Position numbers and translations under genes: made by a program. The notes beneath the pieces were generated by a model. It worked only from the letters and a program-made list of their open reading frames with translations, was not told the origin of the DNA and did not search any database. A DNA stretch of 64,000 bases from JAKFYM01 sp964416595 (GTDB lineage: Bacteria > Bdellovibrionota > UBA1018 > CAIPTA01), in assembly GCA_964416595.1 (NCBI GenBank), contig CAYQES010000015.1, positions 1 through 64,000 on the forward strand. The letters are read 5' to 3'. Positions 17,069 to 25,131 of the stretch are shown here, piece by piece. Position 1 is the first letter of the stretch; each line of letters opens with the position of its first letter.

Positions 17069-19138
17069 ATGAAATTCTTAGTCGCGATTTTGGGTCTCAG
17101 CTTGGCAGTTACAGCGCAAGGGGGAGAGATTCTCCGTTTGAAGGCCACCGGCGCTACTAAGCCTCAGGTTTCTTCTTTACAAACCGCAATGGAAACGGGC
17201 CTCTACTTGGTGCAATGGCGAGAGGCTGTGCAAGAACAAGAGAAGAAAGAACTAGAGGCCTTAGGTGCCAAAATCCTTTCTTACATTCCTGATGATGCAT
17301 TTCTCGTGCAGGCAGATAAAGAGTTAGCAAATAAAGCGTCTACTTTGCCCTTTGTGCGCGTAGTACTCGCTTATGAGGCGGCCATGAAGCTCGAGCCCGA
17401 ACTCACTCCCCACGGTTTATTCAGTTTTTCTAATTTTGTGGACGTTACGGTGCAGTTGGTTCCTGGGGCCAATGAAAAAATCATTCTCGAACAACTGCAA
17501 AATGGCCAAGCCGTAGGTAATGGCCTGGTGGTAGGACAAGCATCCGTAAGCACCTTGTGGCAATTGGCTGCGAGCAAAGATGTGGTGTGGCTTGAGCGCT
17601 ATTTGCCCATGAAAATGATGCAGATGGAGCTCAATGAAACGGGAGACGCTACAAGTAACCAGCCCACGGGTTTTGAAAGTGGCACTCGGGTGATGCGGGC
17701 TGAAGCCGCCTACGCCGCAGGGTTTGAGGGCCAAGGGCAATTGGTGGCTTTTGCGGATACAGGCTTAGACTCAGGTAATATGTCTACTTTGCTGCCGGAC
17801 TTTCAAAATCAAGTGCAGAGTGCCTTTGCTGTGGGCTTAGGGGGAACCTCCTGGGGTGATCCCATGAACCATGGCACCCACGTGGCCGGCTCTATCGCGG
17901 GCAGTGGCGTAAGCTCCCAGAGTGGGATTCGGGGAACGGCTTACGGAGCAAAACTTGTAGTGCAAGGCATGTGGAGCGATATGATGGGTAATATCATGCC
18001 ACCCGCTATTCATAGATTGTTTGATGGCGCCTTCCAAGAAGGAGCCAGAATTCACTCTAACTCTTGGGGGGCTCCGAATTCTAATGGTCGCTATGACAGC
18101 TGGGCGTCGCAAACAGACACGTGGCTATTCAATAATCCAGATTTCTTGGCAGTGTTTGCCGCTGGAAACGATGGCGCCGATCGCAACCGTGATGGCGTGA
18201 TTGATGAGGGCTCTGTTTCTTCTCCTGGTTCTTCAAAAAACGTGCTCACCGTAGGCGCTTCCAAGAACTATCTCTTGGAGGGCGGCATCCAAAGAAGGAT
18301 GCAAGAATTGCGAGATGGCGTGAATAAGTGGGGCGTAGAGCCTTTGGCTTCTTCTACCCTTTCCGATAATCCCCAAGGAATGGCGGCATTTTCTAGCCGT
18401 GGCCCTACGGCCGACGGACGCTTAAAGCCCGAAGTGGTTGCGCCTGGAACCAATATTGTTTCCGCCCGCTCGAAGCATCCGAAGGCTAAGCCCGAAGATT
18501 CTTGGGGTATTTATGACGACAATTACCTCTATATGGGCGGAACTTCCATGGCCACGCCTCTTACGAGCGGTGCCATGGCCATAGTGCGACAGTACTTATT
18601 GCAAAAATTGGGGGTCGCTTCCGTGAGTTCTGCGCTTTTGAAAGCTACGGTTGCCAATACAGCTACGGATCTTTTTCCTGGCCAATTTGGCAGTCGCTCC
18701 CAGGGGCAGGAGCAGCCGAGCCGTCGTCCAAACAACCACGGGGGATGGGGATTAGTGAGCCTCGAATCCTTAGTGAGTGATGAGGGCCGCCAATACTTGG
18801 ATCGCCGTGAGGGCCTCAGTACGGGCCAAGAAGAATCGTTCCAGGTGGTGGTAGCGGGCAATGGTGCTTTAAAAGTGACCATGGCTTATACGGACGCGCC
18901 TGCCGCCGCCAATGCCAGCCGCACCCTGGTGAATGACTTGGACCTAGAGGTGGTTGGCCCCGATGGCAGGGTTTTTTATCCGAACCATCGCACCGGTAAA
19001 GACTCGGTGAATAATATGGAAGAAGTAGACATCCTCCAGCCTGCCGCCGGAACATACCGGGTGGTGGTGAAGGGGGCTAATGTGCCGCAAGGGAAGAATG
19101 GATTTCAGCCCTACGCACTTGTAGTGTCTGTACGGTAA
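17069..19138 (+). CDS. Secreted subtilisin-like serine protease (S8, KP-43-like)
   Basis: 689 aa from the ATG at 17069, chosen because AAGGAGGAAAA precedes it and a signal peptide follows (MKFLVAILGLSLAVTAQGG). A pro-region extends to about residue 200. The catalytic triad is Asp230 (FADTGLDSG), His268 (MNHGTHVAG) and Ser493 (GGTSMATP), with oxyanion Asn in AAGNDG. A C-terminal beta-sandwich (about 590-689; MAYTDAP, TLVNDLDLEVVGPDG) is typical of KP-43-type subtilases. Probable extracellular protease and a candidate substrate of the T2SS encoded downstream. Confidence 0.92.
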   Translation: MKFLVAILGLSLAVTAQGGEILRLKATGATKPQVSSLQTAMETGLYLVQWREAVQEQEKKELEALGAKILSYIPDDAFLVQADKELANKASTLPFVRVVLAYEAAMKLEPELTPHGLFSFSNFVDVTVQLVPGANEKIILEQLQNGQAVGNGLVVGQASVSTLWQLAASKDVVWLERYLPMKMMQMELNETGDATSNQPTGFESGTRVMRAEAAYAAGFEGQGQLVAFADTGLDSGNMSTLLPDFQNQVQSAFAVGLGGTSWGDPMNHGTHVAGSIAGSGVSSQSGIRGTAYGAKLVVQGMWSDMMGNIMPPAIHRLFDGAFQEGARIHSNSWGAPNSNGRYDSWASQTDTWLFNNPDFLAVFAAGNDGADRNRDGVIDEGSVSSPGSSKNVLTVGASKNYLLEGGIQRRMQELRDGVNKWGVEPLASSTLSDNPQGMAAFSSRGPTADGRLKPEVVAPGTNIVSARSKHPKAKPEDSWGIYDDNYLYMGGTSMATPLTSGAMAIVRQYLLQKLGVASVSSALLKATVANTATDLFPGQFGSRSQGQEQPSRRPNNHGGWGLVSLESLVSDEGRQYLDRREGLSTGQEESFQVVVAGNGALKVTMAYTDAPAAANASRTLVNDLDLEVVGPDGRVFYPNHRTGKDSVNNMEEVDILQPAAGTYRVVVKGANVPQGKNGFQPYALVVSVR

Positions 19139-19158
19139 AATAAGGTCAATTCTGGGAT

Positions 19159-19187
19159 TTGACGCTAGGGGGAATGCTTGCTATTTT
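19159..19187 (+). promoter_or_regulatory. Probable promoter for the infC operon
   Basis: TTGACG (19159-19164), a 17-bp spacer and an extended -10 TGCTATTTT (hexamer 19182-19187). Transcription would start near 19194, upstream of the GAGGAG at 19233. It overlaps the terminator-like hairpin of the preceding gene. Confidence 0.4.
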
Positions 19188-19199
19188 TCTCCCTGGCGT
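19162..19199 (+). terminator. Terminator-like hairpin after the subtilase gene
   Basis: Arms ACGCTAGGGGGA and TCTCCCTGGCGT can pair over 12 bp with two G-U pairs, followed by TTATTTT. The loop is 14 nt. It could end the subtilase transcript, or act in the infC leader if transcription starts upstream. Confidence 0.4.
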
Positions 19200-19245
19200 T
19201 TATTTTCATTCTGATTTTTAGTGCAACCAATAGAGGAGATACTGT

Positions 19246-19926
19246 CTGAAAAATTCTTTCCCACCACCCCGGCCCTTTTCTGGTCCCACCCCCAATCGTA
19301 GTCCTAGTGAACCCCGGGACTCTCGTTTTAACAACACCGATGAAAATAGAGTAAACGAACGCATTCGGGTGCCCGAAGTTCTCGTGATCGATGATCTTGG
19401 TGTGCAATTGGGCGTGATGCCTACCCGTGAGGCCTTGAATCTAGCCCGGGAAAAGGGCTTAGATTTAGTGGAGGTGGCCGCTACAGCCCGCCCACCCGTA
19501 TGTAAAATCCTCGATTACGGTAAATTGAAATACACCAAGAAAAAGAAAAACCAAGAGGCTAAGAAAAAACAAAGCGTGGTTACCGTAAAGGAGATTCAGC
19601 TCCGGCCCCGCACGGAAGAGCATGATTTAGAAACCAAATTTCGCCATATGACGGAGTTTCTGCTTCGGGGCGATAAGGTTAAAATCACGGTAATGTTCCG
19701 TGGTCGTGAAGTGGCCTATGCCCAACAAGGCAAAGAGATGCTCGAGCGAGTGATTGAATCTGTGAAGGAATTTGCGGCTCCGGAGCAGTATCCAAAACTT
19801 GAAGGCCGCCGGATGATCATGGTGCTTGGTCCCACCGGTAAGGGCACCCATTTAGACCATAAAGCCGTGCCCCTTCTTTCCTTGACTGCCATTCAGCCTA
19901 AGGCTTTTGAGGGTAAAGTAGAATAG
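19246..19926 (+). CDS. infC: Translation initiation factor IF-3, CTG start
   Basis: 226 aa. The conserved IF-3 N-terminus RVNERIRVPEVLVIDDLG begins upstream of the first ATG, GTG or TTG in frame (the GTG at 19369 falls inside that motif). The only start with a ribosome binding site is CTG at 19246, 7 nt after GAGGAG, and a stop lies just upstream (19231). Both IF-3 domains are intact (YTKKKKNQEAKKKQ linker; FRGREVAYAQQG). infC is known for rare start codons (AUU in E. coli) that let IF-3 repress its own translation, which fits. It is followed by rpmI and rplT, the classic order. Confidence 0.93.
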   Translation: MKNSFPPPRPFSGPTPNRSPSEPRDSRFNNTDENRVNERIRVPEVLVIDDLGVQLGVMPTREALNLAREKGLDLVEVAATARPPVCKILDYGKLKYTKKKKNQEAKKKQSVVTVKEIQLRPRTEEHDLETKFRHMTEFLLRGDKVKITVMFRGREVAYAQQGKEMLERVIESVKEFAAPEQYPKLEGRRMIMVLGPTGKGTHLDHKAVPLLSLTAIQPKAFEGKVE

Positions 19927-20029
19927 CGCCCCCCTAGGGGTCGTGCAAACTGTTGTTTTCCCTGCTTTCCTCCTTGGCAAAACCGGCCAAACGAGAGTAT
20001 AACGGGGCTCTTCTGAAATAGGAGGCGAA

Positions 20030-20236
20030 ATGCCTAAGATTAAAACGAAATCTGCCGCCAAGAAGCGGTTTAAGATTACCGGTACGGGAAAAATCAAATT
20101 TCAACACGCGGGCAAACGCCACAACCTTGGTGGCAAGAGCAAAAAAGGCAAACGCCAGGCCCGTGGCATGCATGTGGTTCACGATACGGATCATGAGCGT
20201 ATCGCTCGCTGCTTGCAAAATGGCGGCGGAATTTAA
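20030..20236 (+). CDS. rpmI: 50S ribosomal protein L35
   Basis: 68 aa, highly basic, with the L35 signature PKIKTKSAAKKRFKITGTGK and an HNLGGKSKK region. AGGAGG precedes the ATG. The 103-bp gap after infC contains no strong terminator, and in E. coli this region harbours L20-dependent control. Part of infC-rpmI-rplT. Confidence 0.97.
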   Translation: MPKIKTKSAAKKRFKITGTGKIKFQHAGKRHNLGGKSKKGKRQARGMHVVHDTDHERIARCLQNGGGI

Positions 20237-20253
20237 TTTAAGAGGAGTGATGT

Positions 20254-20613
20254 ATGCCTAGAGCAAAACGCGGCACTAAAGCCAGAGCCCGCAGGAAAAA
20301 AGTTTTTAAACACACGGAAGGTTACTTCCTTGGCCGGAACAATAAATACAGCCGTGCCGTAGAGAACCTCCACCGCGCCTGGAAATATGCGTTCCGGGAT
20401 CGGCGAGCGAAGAAACGGGATTTCCGCGGTTTGTGGATCACCCGTATCAGCGCCGCTGCAGAAAAAAATGGCATTTCCTATAGCCGTTTGATCCATGCTT
20501 TGGGCGTTTCTAAAATCCAATTAGACCGCAAAATTCTCTCGGACATCGCCATTTCCGATCCATCGGCTTTTACGGCCGTAGTGAAAAAGGCGACCGCTGT
20601 CCTTTCCAAATAG
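20254..20613 (+). CDS. rplT: 50S ribosomal protein L20
   Basis: 119 aa. N-terminus PRAKRGTKARARRKKVFK and the motif YRSRDRR-like YAFRDRRAKKRDFRGLWI, then INAA-like ISAAAEKNGISYSRLIHAL, are diagnostic of L20. L20 binds 23S rRNA early in assembly and represses its own operon. Good ribosome binding site (AGAGGAG). Two hairpins separate it from pheS. Confidence 0.97.
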   Translation: MPRAKRGTKARARRKKVFKHTEGYFLGRNNKYSRAVENLHRAWKYAFRDRRAKKRDFRGLWITRISAAAEKNGISYSRLIHALGVSKIQLDRKILSDIAISDPSAFTAVVKKATAVLSK

Positions 20614-20671
20614 AGCTTTTGTTAAAAGCTTGGTAACCTTGGGACTCTTTTTATAGAGTCCCAATTTTTTT
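20614..20671 (+). terminator. Tandem hairpins with U-tract abutting the pheS start
   Basis: A first hairpin (AGCTTTT/AAAAGCT, loop GTT, about 20613-20630) is followed by a second, textbook intrinsic terminator: TTGGGACTC (20639-20647) pairs with GAGTCCCAA (20656-20664) and is followed by seven T (20665-20671). The pheS ATG is the very next base. Read-through or attenuation must therefore control pheST, or pheS has its own start inside this region. No room for a Phe-rich leader peptide is visible. Confidence 0.8.
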
Positions 20672-21700
20672 ATGAGCATCCAAGAGAAGCTACAGGAATT
20701 AAAAAGCAACTTTGAGCAAGGCTTGCCCGAGCTCGCCACGGTAGAAGATTTATTCCAATTTAAGTCAAAATTTTTGGGCAAAAGTGGCGCCCTAAGTGAA
20801 GTACTAAAAGGCTTGAGGGACGCCTCCCCCGAAGACCGTCCAAAAATTGGAGCCCTGGCCAATCAGTTGCGGGATTTTTTCGAGCAAGCCATTGGGGAAC
20901 GTTTACGGGCTCTGGAAGAAGTGGAGATCAATAAAAAACTTCAGTCCGAGCGGATCGATGTAACCTTGCCGGGCCGCAGAAAACACATGGGCGCTGTGCA
21001 CCCCTTGGTGCAAACCCAAGATCGCATTATCGATGTGTTTACTCGCCTAGGTTTTGCCCTCATTACTGGCCCGGAAGTGGAAACAGAATTTTGTAATTTC
21101 GAGGCTCTCAATGTGCCTGCGGATCACCCTGCGCGGGATATGCAAGATACCCTCTATTTAAAATCTGGGCCGCTCTTGCGCACCCAAACTTCCGCCATGC
21201 AGGTGCGGGCCATGCTTGCCCAGAAACCGCCCTTACGTCTGGTAATGGCGGGGGCGGTGTATCGTAGTGAATCCGTGGATGCTACCCATTCGGCCATGTT
21301 CCACCAGTTGGAATGTTTGTGCGTGGATAAAAATATCACCATGGAGCAGTTAAAAGGGACCCTGGAATTTTTTGCCAAAGAAATGTTCGGCGCTAAAACG
21401 AAGATTCGCCTGCGGGGAAGCTATTTTCCGTTTACAGAGCCTAGTGTGGAAGTGGATTGCTCTTGTGTGTTTTGCAGCGGTAAGGGCTGCCGGGTGTGTA
21501 AACAAAGTGGGTGGATAGAAATTTTGGGCGCCGGCATGGTGAACCCGGCCGTGTTTGAAAAAGTAGGCTACGCTCCGGGTGAGTATACGGGCTTTGCCCT
21601 CGGCATGGGCATCGAGCGGGTAGCGATGCTTCTGCACGACATCCACGATTTGCGTCTCTTTTATGAAAACGACATCCGCTTTTTACGGCAATTTCTCTAG
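20672..21700 (+). CDS. pheS: Phenylalanyl-tRNA synthetase alpha subunit
   Basis: 342 aa class II synthetase subunit. A coiled-coil N-terminus (KFLGKSGALSEVLKGL) is followed by the catalytic core with motif 2/3 residues (HPARDMQDTLY; RTQTSAMQVR; FTEPSVEVD; GFALGMGIERVAMLL). It charges tRNA-Phe as an alpha2beta2 enzyme with PheT, whose gene starts 8 bp later. A CxxC-type pair (CVFCSGKGCRVC) is present, as in many PheS. The ATG directly follows the U-tract of a terminator hairpin and has no Shine-Dalgarno. Confidence 0.97.
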   Translation: MSIQEKLQELKSNFEQGLPELATVEDLFQFKSKFLGKSGALSEVLKGLRDASPEDRPKIGALANQLRDFFEQAIGERLRALEEVEINKKLQSERIDVTLPGRRKHMGAVHPLVQTQDRIIDVFTRLGFALITGPEVETEFCNFEALNVPADHPARDMQDTLYLKSGPLLRTQTSAMQVRAMLAQKPPLRLVMAGAVYRSESVDATHSAMFHQLECLCVDKNITMEQLKGTLEFFAKEMFGAKTKIRLRGSYFPFTEPSVEVDCSCVFCSGKGCRVCKQSGWIEILGAGMVNPAVFEKVGYAPGEYTGFALGMGIERVAMLLHDIHDLRLFYENDIRFLRQFL

Positions 21701-21708
21701 AGGATAAT

Positions 21709-24171
21709 ATGAAAATTTCTTTTCTCTGGTTGAAAGAATACGTGAATTTACCGGCGGATGTTTCCGTGGAGGCCCTGGCCGAGAAGCTCACTTTTGCTGG
21801 CCTCGAAGTGGAGGGCGTTACCTCCCTTGCTAAAGGTTTAGAGCAAGTGGTGGTGGGGAAAATCTTAGAGCGCAATCCCCATCCCAATGCGGATCGTTTA
21901 TCCCTCACGCGGATCGATGTGGGCGGTAGTGAGATTCTAGAAATCGTTTGTGGCGCCCAAAACATTAAAGCGGGCCAGCGTATCCCCGTGGCGCTCGTGG
22001 GCGCCGTGATTCCTAATGGTTTGGCAATTAAGCCTGCAAAAATCAGAGGGGTTCCTTCCCAAGGAATGCTCTGCAGTTTAGATGAGCTTCTTTTGCCCAA
22101 AGAGTGGCAGGCGGAAGATGGGATTTTCCAATTGCCCACGGACACGAAAATCGGCACTCCGCTGGCGGAATATTTAAAAAGAAATGATTTTATCCTGGAA
22201 GTGAACGTGACCCCAAACCGAGGAGATGCACTTTCCCATATGGGCGTGGCCCGGGATGTGGCGGCGCTTTACGGGCTCAGCACCAAGTGGCCAGAAGTAA
22301 AAGTAGACGAAAAAGCCGGCGGCCGGAATGTAACGGTGGAAAATCTTGTGGGCAAAGATCTTTGCCCTGGTTATTACGGGCGCGTGATCGAGAATGTGAA
22401 GGTAGGACCTTCCCCCGACTGGCTAAAAGCTCATTTGGAAAATGTGGGCTTGCGTTCCATTAACAATGTGGTGGATTGCACCGCTTTTGTGATGATGGAG
22501 ATGGGGCAACCGCTTCATGCGTTCGATGCGGATAAATTAGGTAAAGACATAAAAGTTTCCGTGCGTTTGGCTAAAGCTGGGGAAACTTTTGTAACCCTTG
22601 CGGATAAAAAAGTGGAACTTTTACCCACGGATCTTGTGATCGCTGCGGGAGATGAGAAAAAAGCGGTGGCTTTAGCAGGGGTAATGGGGGGCAAAAATTC
22701 GGAAGTAGACGATCACACCACGACGGTGTTTTTAGAATCCGCAGAATTTCATTCGTTGAGCGTGCGCAAAACTGGCCGGCGTTTAAATTTACTCACCGAT
22801 GCGGGCTACCGTTTTGAGCGCGGTGTGGATTCGGGCCGCTTGGATTGGGCCTTGGATCGGGCTACGGATTTGATTGTGAAAACCGCCGGCGGCATGGTTC
22901 ATAAAAAAGTAGGGCGCGTAGAACAAGAGCCTTTGCCATCACTACGCTTACGACTCACGGAAATTGAACGCTTGTTGGGCCGCACTCCGGAGCTCCAGAA
23001 AGTAGTGCAGATCCTTCGCAGCTTAAGCATTCCGGCGGAAGTGGCGGCGGGCGAGCAGGGCGTGGTGATTGTGCAAATTCCCCGTTGGCGTAAAGATATC
23101 AAACGCCCCGTGGATTTGATCGAAGAAGTGGCCCGCATTTGGGGCTTTGAGCATTTACAATCTTTGCTACCGCTCACGGGGTTTGCGGAAGGCGAATCCA
23201 AGGATTCCCGGCGCCGTTCCTATTTCCAAGTGCGAAGGGTGCGTCGGCATTTAGCCTCTCTTGGGTTTTTCGAAGTTTTAAATTACGGTTTTACTTCCCC
23301 TGAAGTTTTGGCCAAGGCCCACGGAGAAGAAAGTTTAAAGGGTCTAGTAAGCTTGGCTAATCCCGTAACTACAGATTATTCCGTGATGAAACCCAATCTT
23401 CTCACGGGATTGCTGGAAAATTTACGCTTAAACTTCTCCCACCGGCAAAGGGATCTGCGGCTTTTTGAAATGCGCCGGATTTTTCAGCCTTGCCCTGTGG
23501 GTGCGGATGCCCGTTTAGAAACAGGAGTGGATGAGAGTGTGCAGCTCGCGCTCCTCATGACAGGAGCCGAGGTGGACGAATTCTGGCAAGGTAAACCCGT
23601 GCCCGTGGATTTTTATTCCATCAAAGGGGCATTGGAATCCGTTTTTGAAATGCTGGGTAATAGTAGCGTTCAGTTTAAGCCCGGCAGTGAAAAGGATTTT
23701 TTACATCCTGGCCAGAGCGCCACATTGTGGCTTGGCAATAAAGTTATTGGTCACTTGGGAAGATTGCATCCTCGGGTAGAAAAAAACTTTGATCTCGATC
23801 AGGATGTTTTCTACGCCGAATTACCCATGGATGCGCTCGTGAGCAACGAAAGGCGCGCTAGTCTTTTCGAAGAATTTTCGAATTTTCCACAAGTGGAGCG
23901 GGATTTTTCTGCTTTGGTAAAAGAAACTGTTACAGCCCAAGACATTCGCGCCTCTGTTACCCGTGCGGCCAAACCGCTTTTGAAAGATTTCTTTTTCTTT
24001 GATGTGTACCGGGGTTCTCGGGTGCCCGATGGGCATGTGAGTTATGCTTTCCGGGTGATCTTGGGAGCCGCGGACCACACGCTGGCGGATAACGAAATCA
24101 CGTCTACCCAAGAAAAAATCATGGCGGCCCTGCAAAAAGACTTTCAAGCCAAGTTTGCCGGCATTTCCTGA
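21709..24171 (+). CDS. pheT: Phenylalanyl-tRNA synthetase beta subunit
   Basis: 820 aa. The N-terminal EMAP-like tRNA-binding domain (about 40-150; NPHPNADRLSLTRIDVG), the B3/B4 editing region (about 210-390), the B5 domain (about 400-470), a degenerate synthetase core and the C-terminal anticodon-binding FDX-ACB domain (about 725-818; FPQVERDFSALV) are all present. The length is normal for the long bacterial form. It has its own GAGGATAAT ribosome binding site, 8 bp after pheS. Confidence 0.97.
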   Translation: MKISFLWLKEYVNLPADVSVEALAEKLTFAGLEVEGVTSLAKGLEQVVVGKILERNPHPNADRLSLTRIDVGGSEILEIVCGAQNIKAGQRIPVALVGAVIPNGLAIKPAKIRGVPSQGMLCSLDELLLPKEWQAEDGIFQLPTDTKIGTPLAEYLKRNDFILEVNVTPNRGDALSHMGVARDVAALYGLSTKWPEVKVDEKAGGRNVTVENLVGKDLCPGYYGRVIENVKVGPSPDWLKAHLENVGLRSINNVVDCTAFVMMEMGQPLHAFDADKLGKDIKVSVRLAKAGETFVTLADKKVELLPTDLVIAAGDEKKAVALAGVMGGKNSEVDDHTTTVFLESAEFHSLSVRKTGRRLNLLTDAGYRFERGVDSGRLDWALDRATDLIVKTAGGMVHKKVGRVEQEPLPSLRLRLTEIERLLGRTPELQKVVQILRSLSIPAEVAAGEQGVVIVQIPRWRKDIKRPVDLIEEVARIWGFEHLQSLLPLTGFAEGESKDSRRRSYFQVRRVRRHLASLGFFEVLNYGFTSPEVLAKAHGEESLKGLVSLANPVTTDYSVMKPNLLTGLLENLRLNFSHRQRDLRLFEMRRIFQPCPVGADARLETGVDESVQLALLMTGAEVDEFWQGKPVPVDFYSIKGALESVFEMLGNSSVQFKPGSEKDFLHPGQSATLWLGNKVIGHLGRLHPRVEKNFDLDQDVFYAELPMDALVSNERRASLFEEFSNFPQVERDFSALVKETVTAQDIRASVTRAAKPLLKDFFFFDVYRGSRVPDGHVSYAFRVILGAADHTLADNEITSTQEKIMAALQKDFQAKFAGIS

Positions 24172-24205
24172 GAAAAAAGCTAGTTTGAGCATTGCCTTTT
24201 GATTT

Positions 24206-24225
24206 AAATAGGTTAGCCTATTTTT
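24206..24225 (+). terminator. Small hairpin between pheT and ihfA
   Basis: AAATAGG and CCTATTT form a 7-bp stem with a TTAG loop, ending in a run of five T (partly in the stem). A weak terminator or attenuator that would reduce read-through from pheT into ihfA. Confidence 0.4.
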
Positions 24226-24252
24226 ATCTCATTATGGAATATGGGGAGGGCT

Positions 24253-24573
24253 ATGACGAAGGCCGAGCTGATTGAAGCGGTATACAGCAAAGTAGGAATC
24301 TCTAAGAAAGAATCTGCGGATTTAGTAGAGATGATCTTTGACACCATGAAGGACACCCTTTCCAAAGGGGAGAAAATAAAAATTTCTGGGTTTGGTAATT
24401 TTGTGGTGCGTGAAAAACGATCCCGCATGGGTCGAAATCCACAAACCGGCGAATCCATGGAAATTTGCGCAAGGCGCGTGCTCACCTTCCGCCCTTCCCA
24501 GGTGCTAAAAAATGATTTAAATGGCGAAACTGGCCCTGTCACCGGCGAGGATGATGACGATGACGCCGAATGA
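24253..24573 (+). CDS. ihfA: Integration host factor alpha-like DNA-bending protein
   Basis: 106 aa from the second ATG (MTKAELIEAVYSK), preferred because GGGGAGGG precedes it. It is a HU/IHF fold with the beta-arm motif GRNPQTGESMEICARRVLTFRPSQ; Arg-Asn-Pro at the arm tip intercalates in DNA. The position right after pheST matches E. coli ihfA. An acidic tail (GEDDDDDAE) follows the fold. The end overlaps the MerR gene by 14 bp. HU versus IHF-alpha is decided mainly by this context. Confidence 0.9.
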   Translation: MTKAELIEAVYSKVGISKKESADLVEMIFDTMKDTLSKGEKIKISGFGNFVVREKRSRMGRNPQTGESMEICARRVLTFRPSQVLKNDLNGETGPVTGEDDDDDAE

Positions 24574-24982
24574 GAATTTCGAAGCAATTCAGGCCGCCGC
24601 TGCCGCTTCTTTAAGTTCCAAAATCCCCGTTATTCCAGATCGAATGTATTTTCGCATTGGTGATGTGGCAGAAATTGCTGGCGTGCAGCCCTATGTGCTC
24701 CGTTTTTGGGAAAAAGAATTCGATTTTTTGGCTCCCATTAAAAATGCGGCTGGCCAGCGTTTGTACCGCAAGGGTGACGTGGAATCTGTGCTGCTGATTA
24801 AGCGTTTGCTCTATTTAGAGCGTTACTCGATCGAAGGCGCGAAAAAAAGAATCAAAGAAATGCGTAAACAAGGCGGGCTTACGGAAGCCAAAAAAGAACG
24901 CGTTGTGATGGATGAGCATAAGATTGATTGCTTGCATCAGGTTAAAGAAGAGCTGCGCTCGCTAATTGAGTTGGTTTCTTAG
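24560..24982 (+). CDS. MerR-family regulator
   Basis: 140 aa from the ATG at 24560 (others at 24551/24554 are possible). A winged helix-turn-helix of MerR type lies at about residues 30-95 (YFRIGDVAEIAGVQPYVLRF, then AGQRLYRKGDVE). The C-terminal part is a helix that normally dimerises. The motif VLRFWEKEF is typical of the short MerR proteins that follow ihfA in many proteobacteria. No ligand-binding cysteines are seen. Overlap with ihfA implies co-translation. Confidence 0.88.
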   Translation: MTPNENFEAIQAAAAASLSSKIPVIPDRMYFRIGDVAEIAGVQPYVLRFWEKEFDFLAPIKNAAGQRLYRKGDVESVLLIKRLLYLERYSIEGAKKRIKEMRKQGGLTEAKKERVVMDEHKIDCLHQVKEELRSLIELVS

Positions 24983-24987
24983 ATTTA

Positions 24988-25118
24988 GCAGTTTTTCGGT
25001 TCGCAGTTCACTGTGCTCAGTTCCCAGTCTCAGTTTTTTTCAACATACTTTTCATTAGCACAACGATCTTTCCACCGAGACAGTGAACTGTGAACCTTGA
25101 GAACCGTGAACAGACAAC
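24988..25118. repeat. Imperfect inverted-repeat element of GTTCAC/GTGAAC units
   Basis: The left arm (about 24988-25033: GCAGTTCACTGTGCTCAG, GTTCCCAGTCTCAG) and the right arm (about 25074-25118: GAGACAGTGAACTGTGAAC, GAGAACCGTGAACAG) are rough reverse complements, each made of short GAAC-containing subrepeats, around an AT-rich centre. No coding frame. It looks like a small palindromic dispersed repeat (MITE or REP type) between convergent operons and may also stop transcription. Confidence 0.5.
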
Positions 25119-25131
25119 AGTCTTCAAAAAA

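Noticed and set aside
19369..19926. infC starting at the GTG at 19369
   Set aside because: It would remove the conserved IF-3 N-terminus and has no ribosome binding site.
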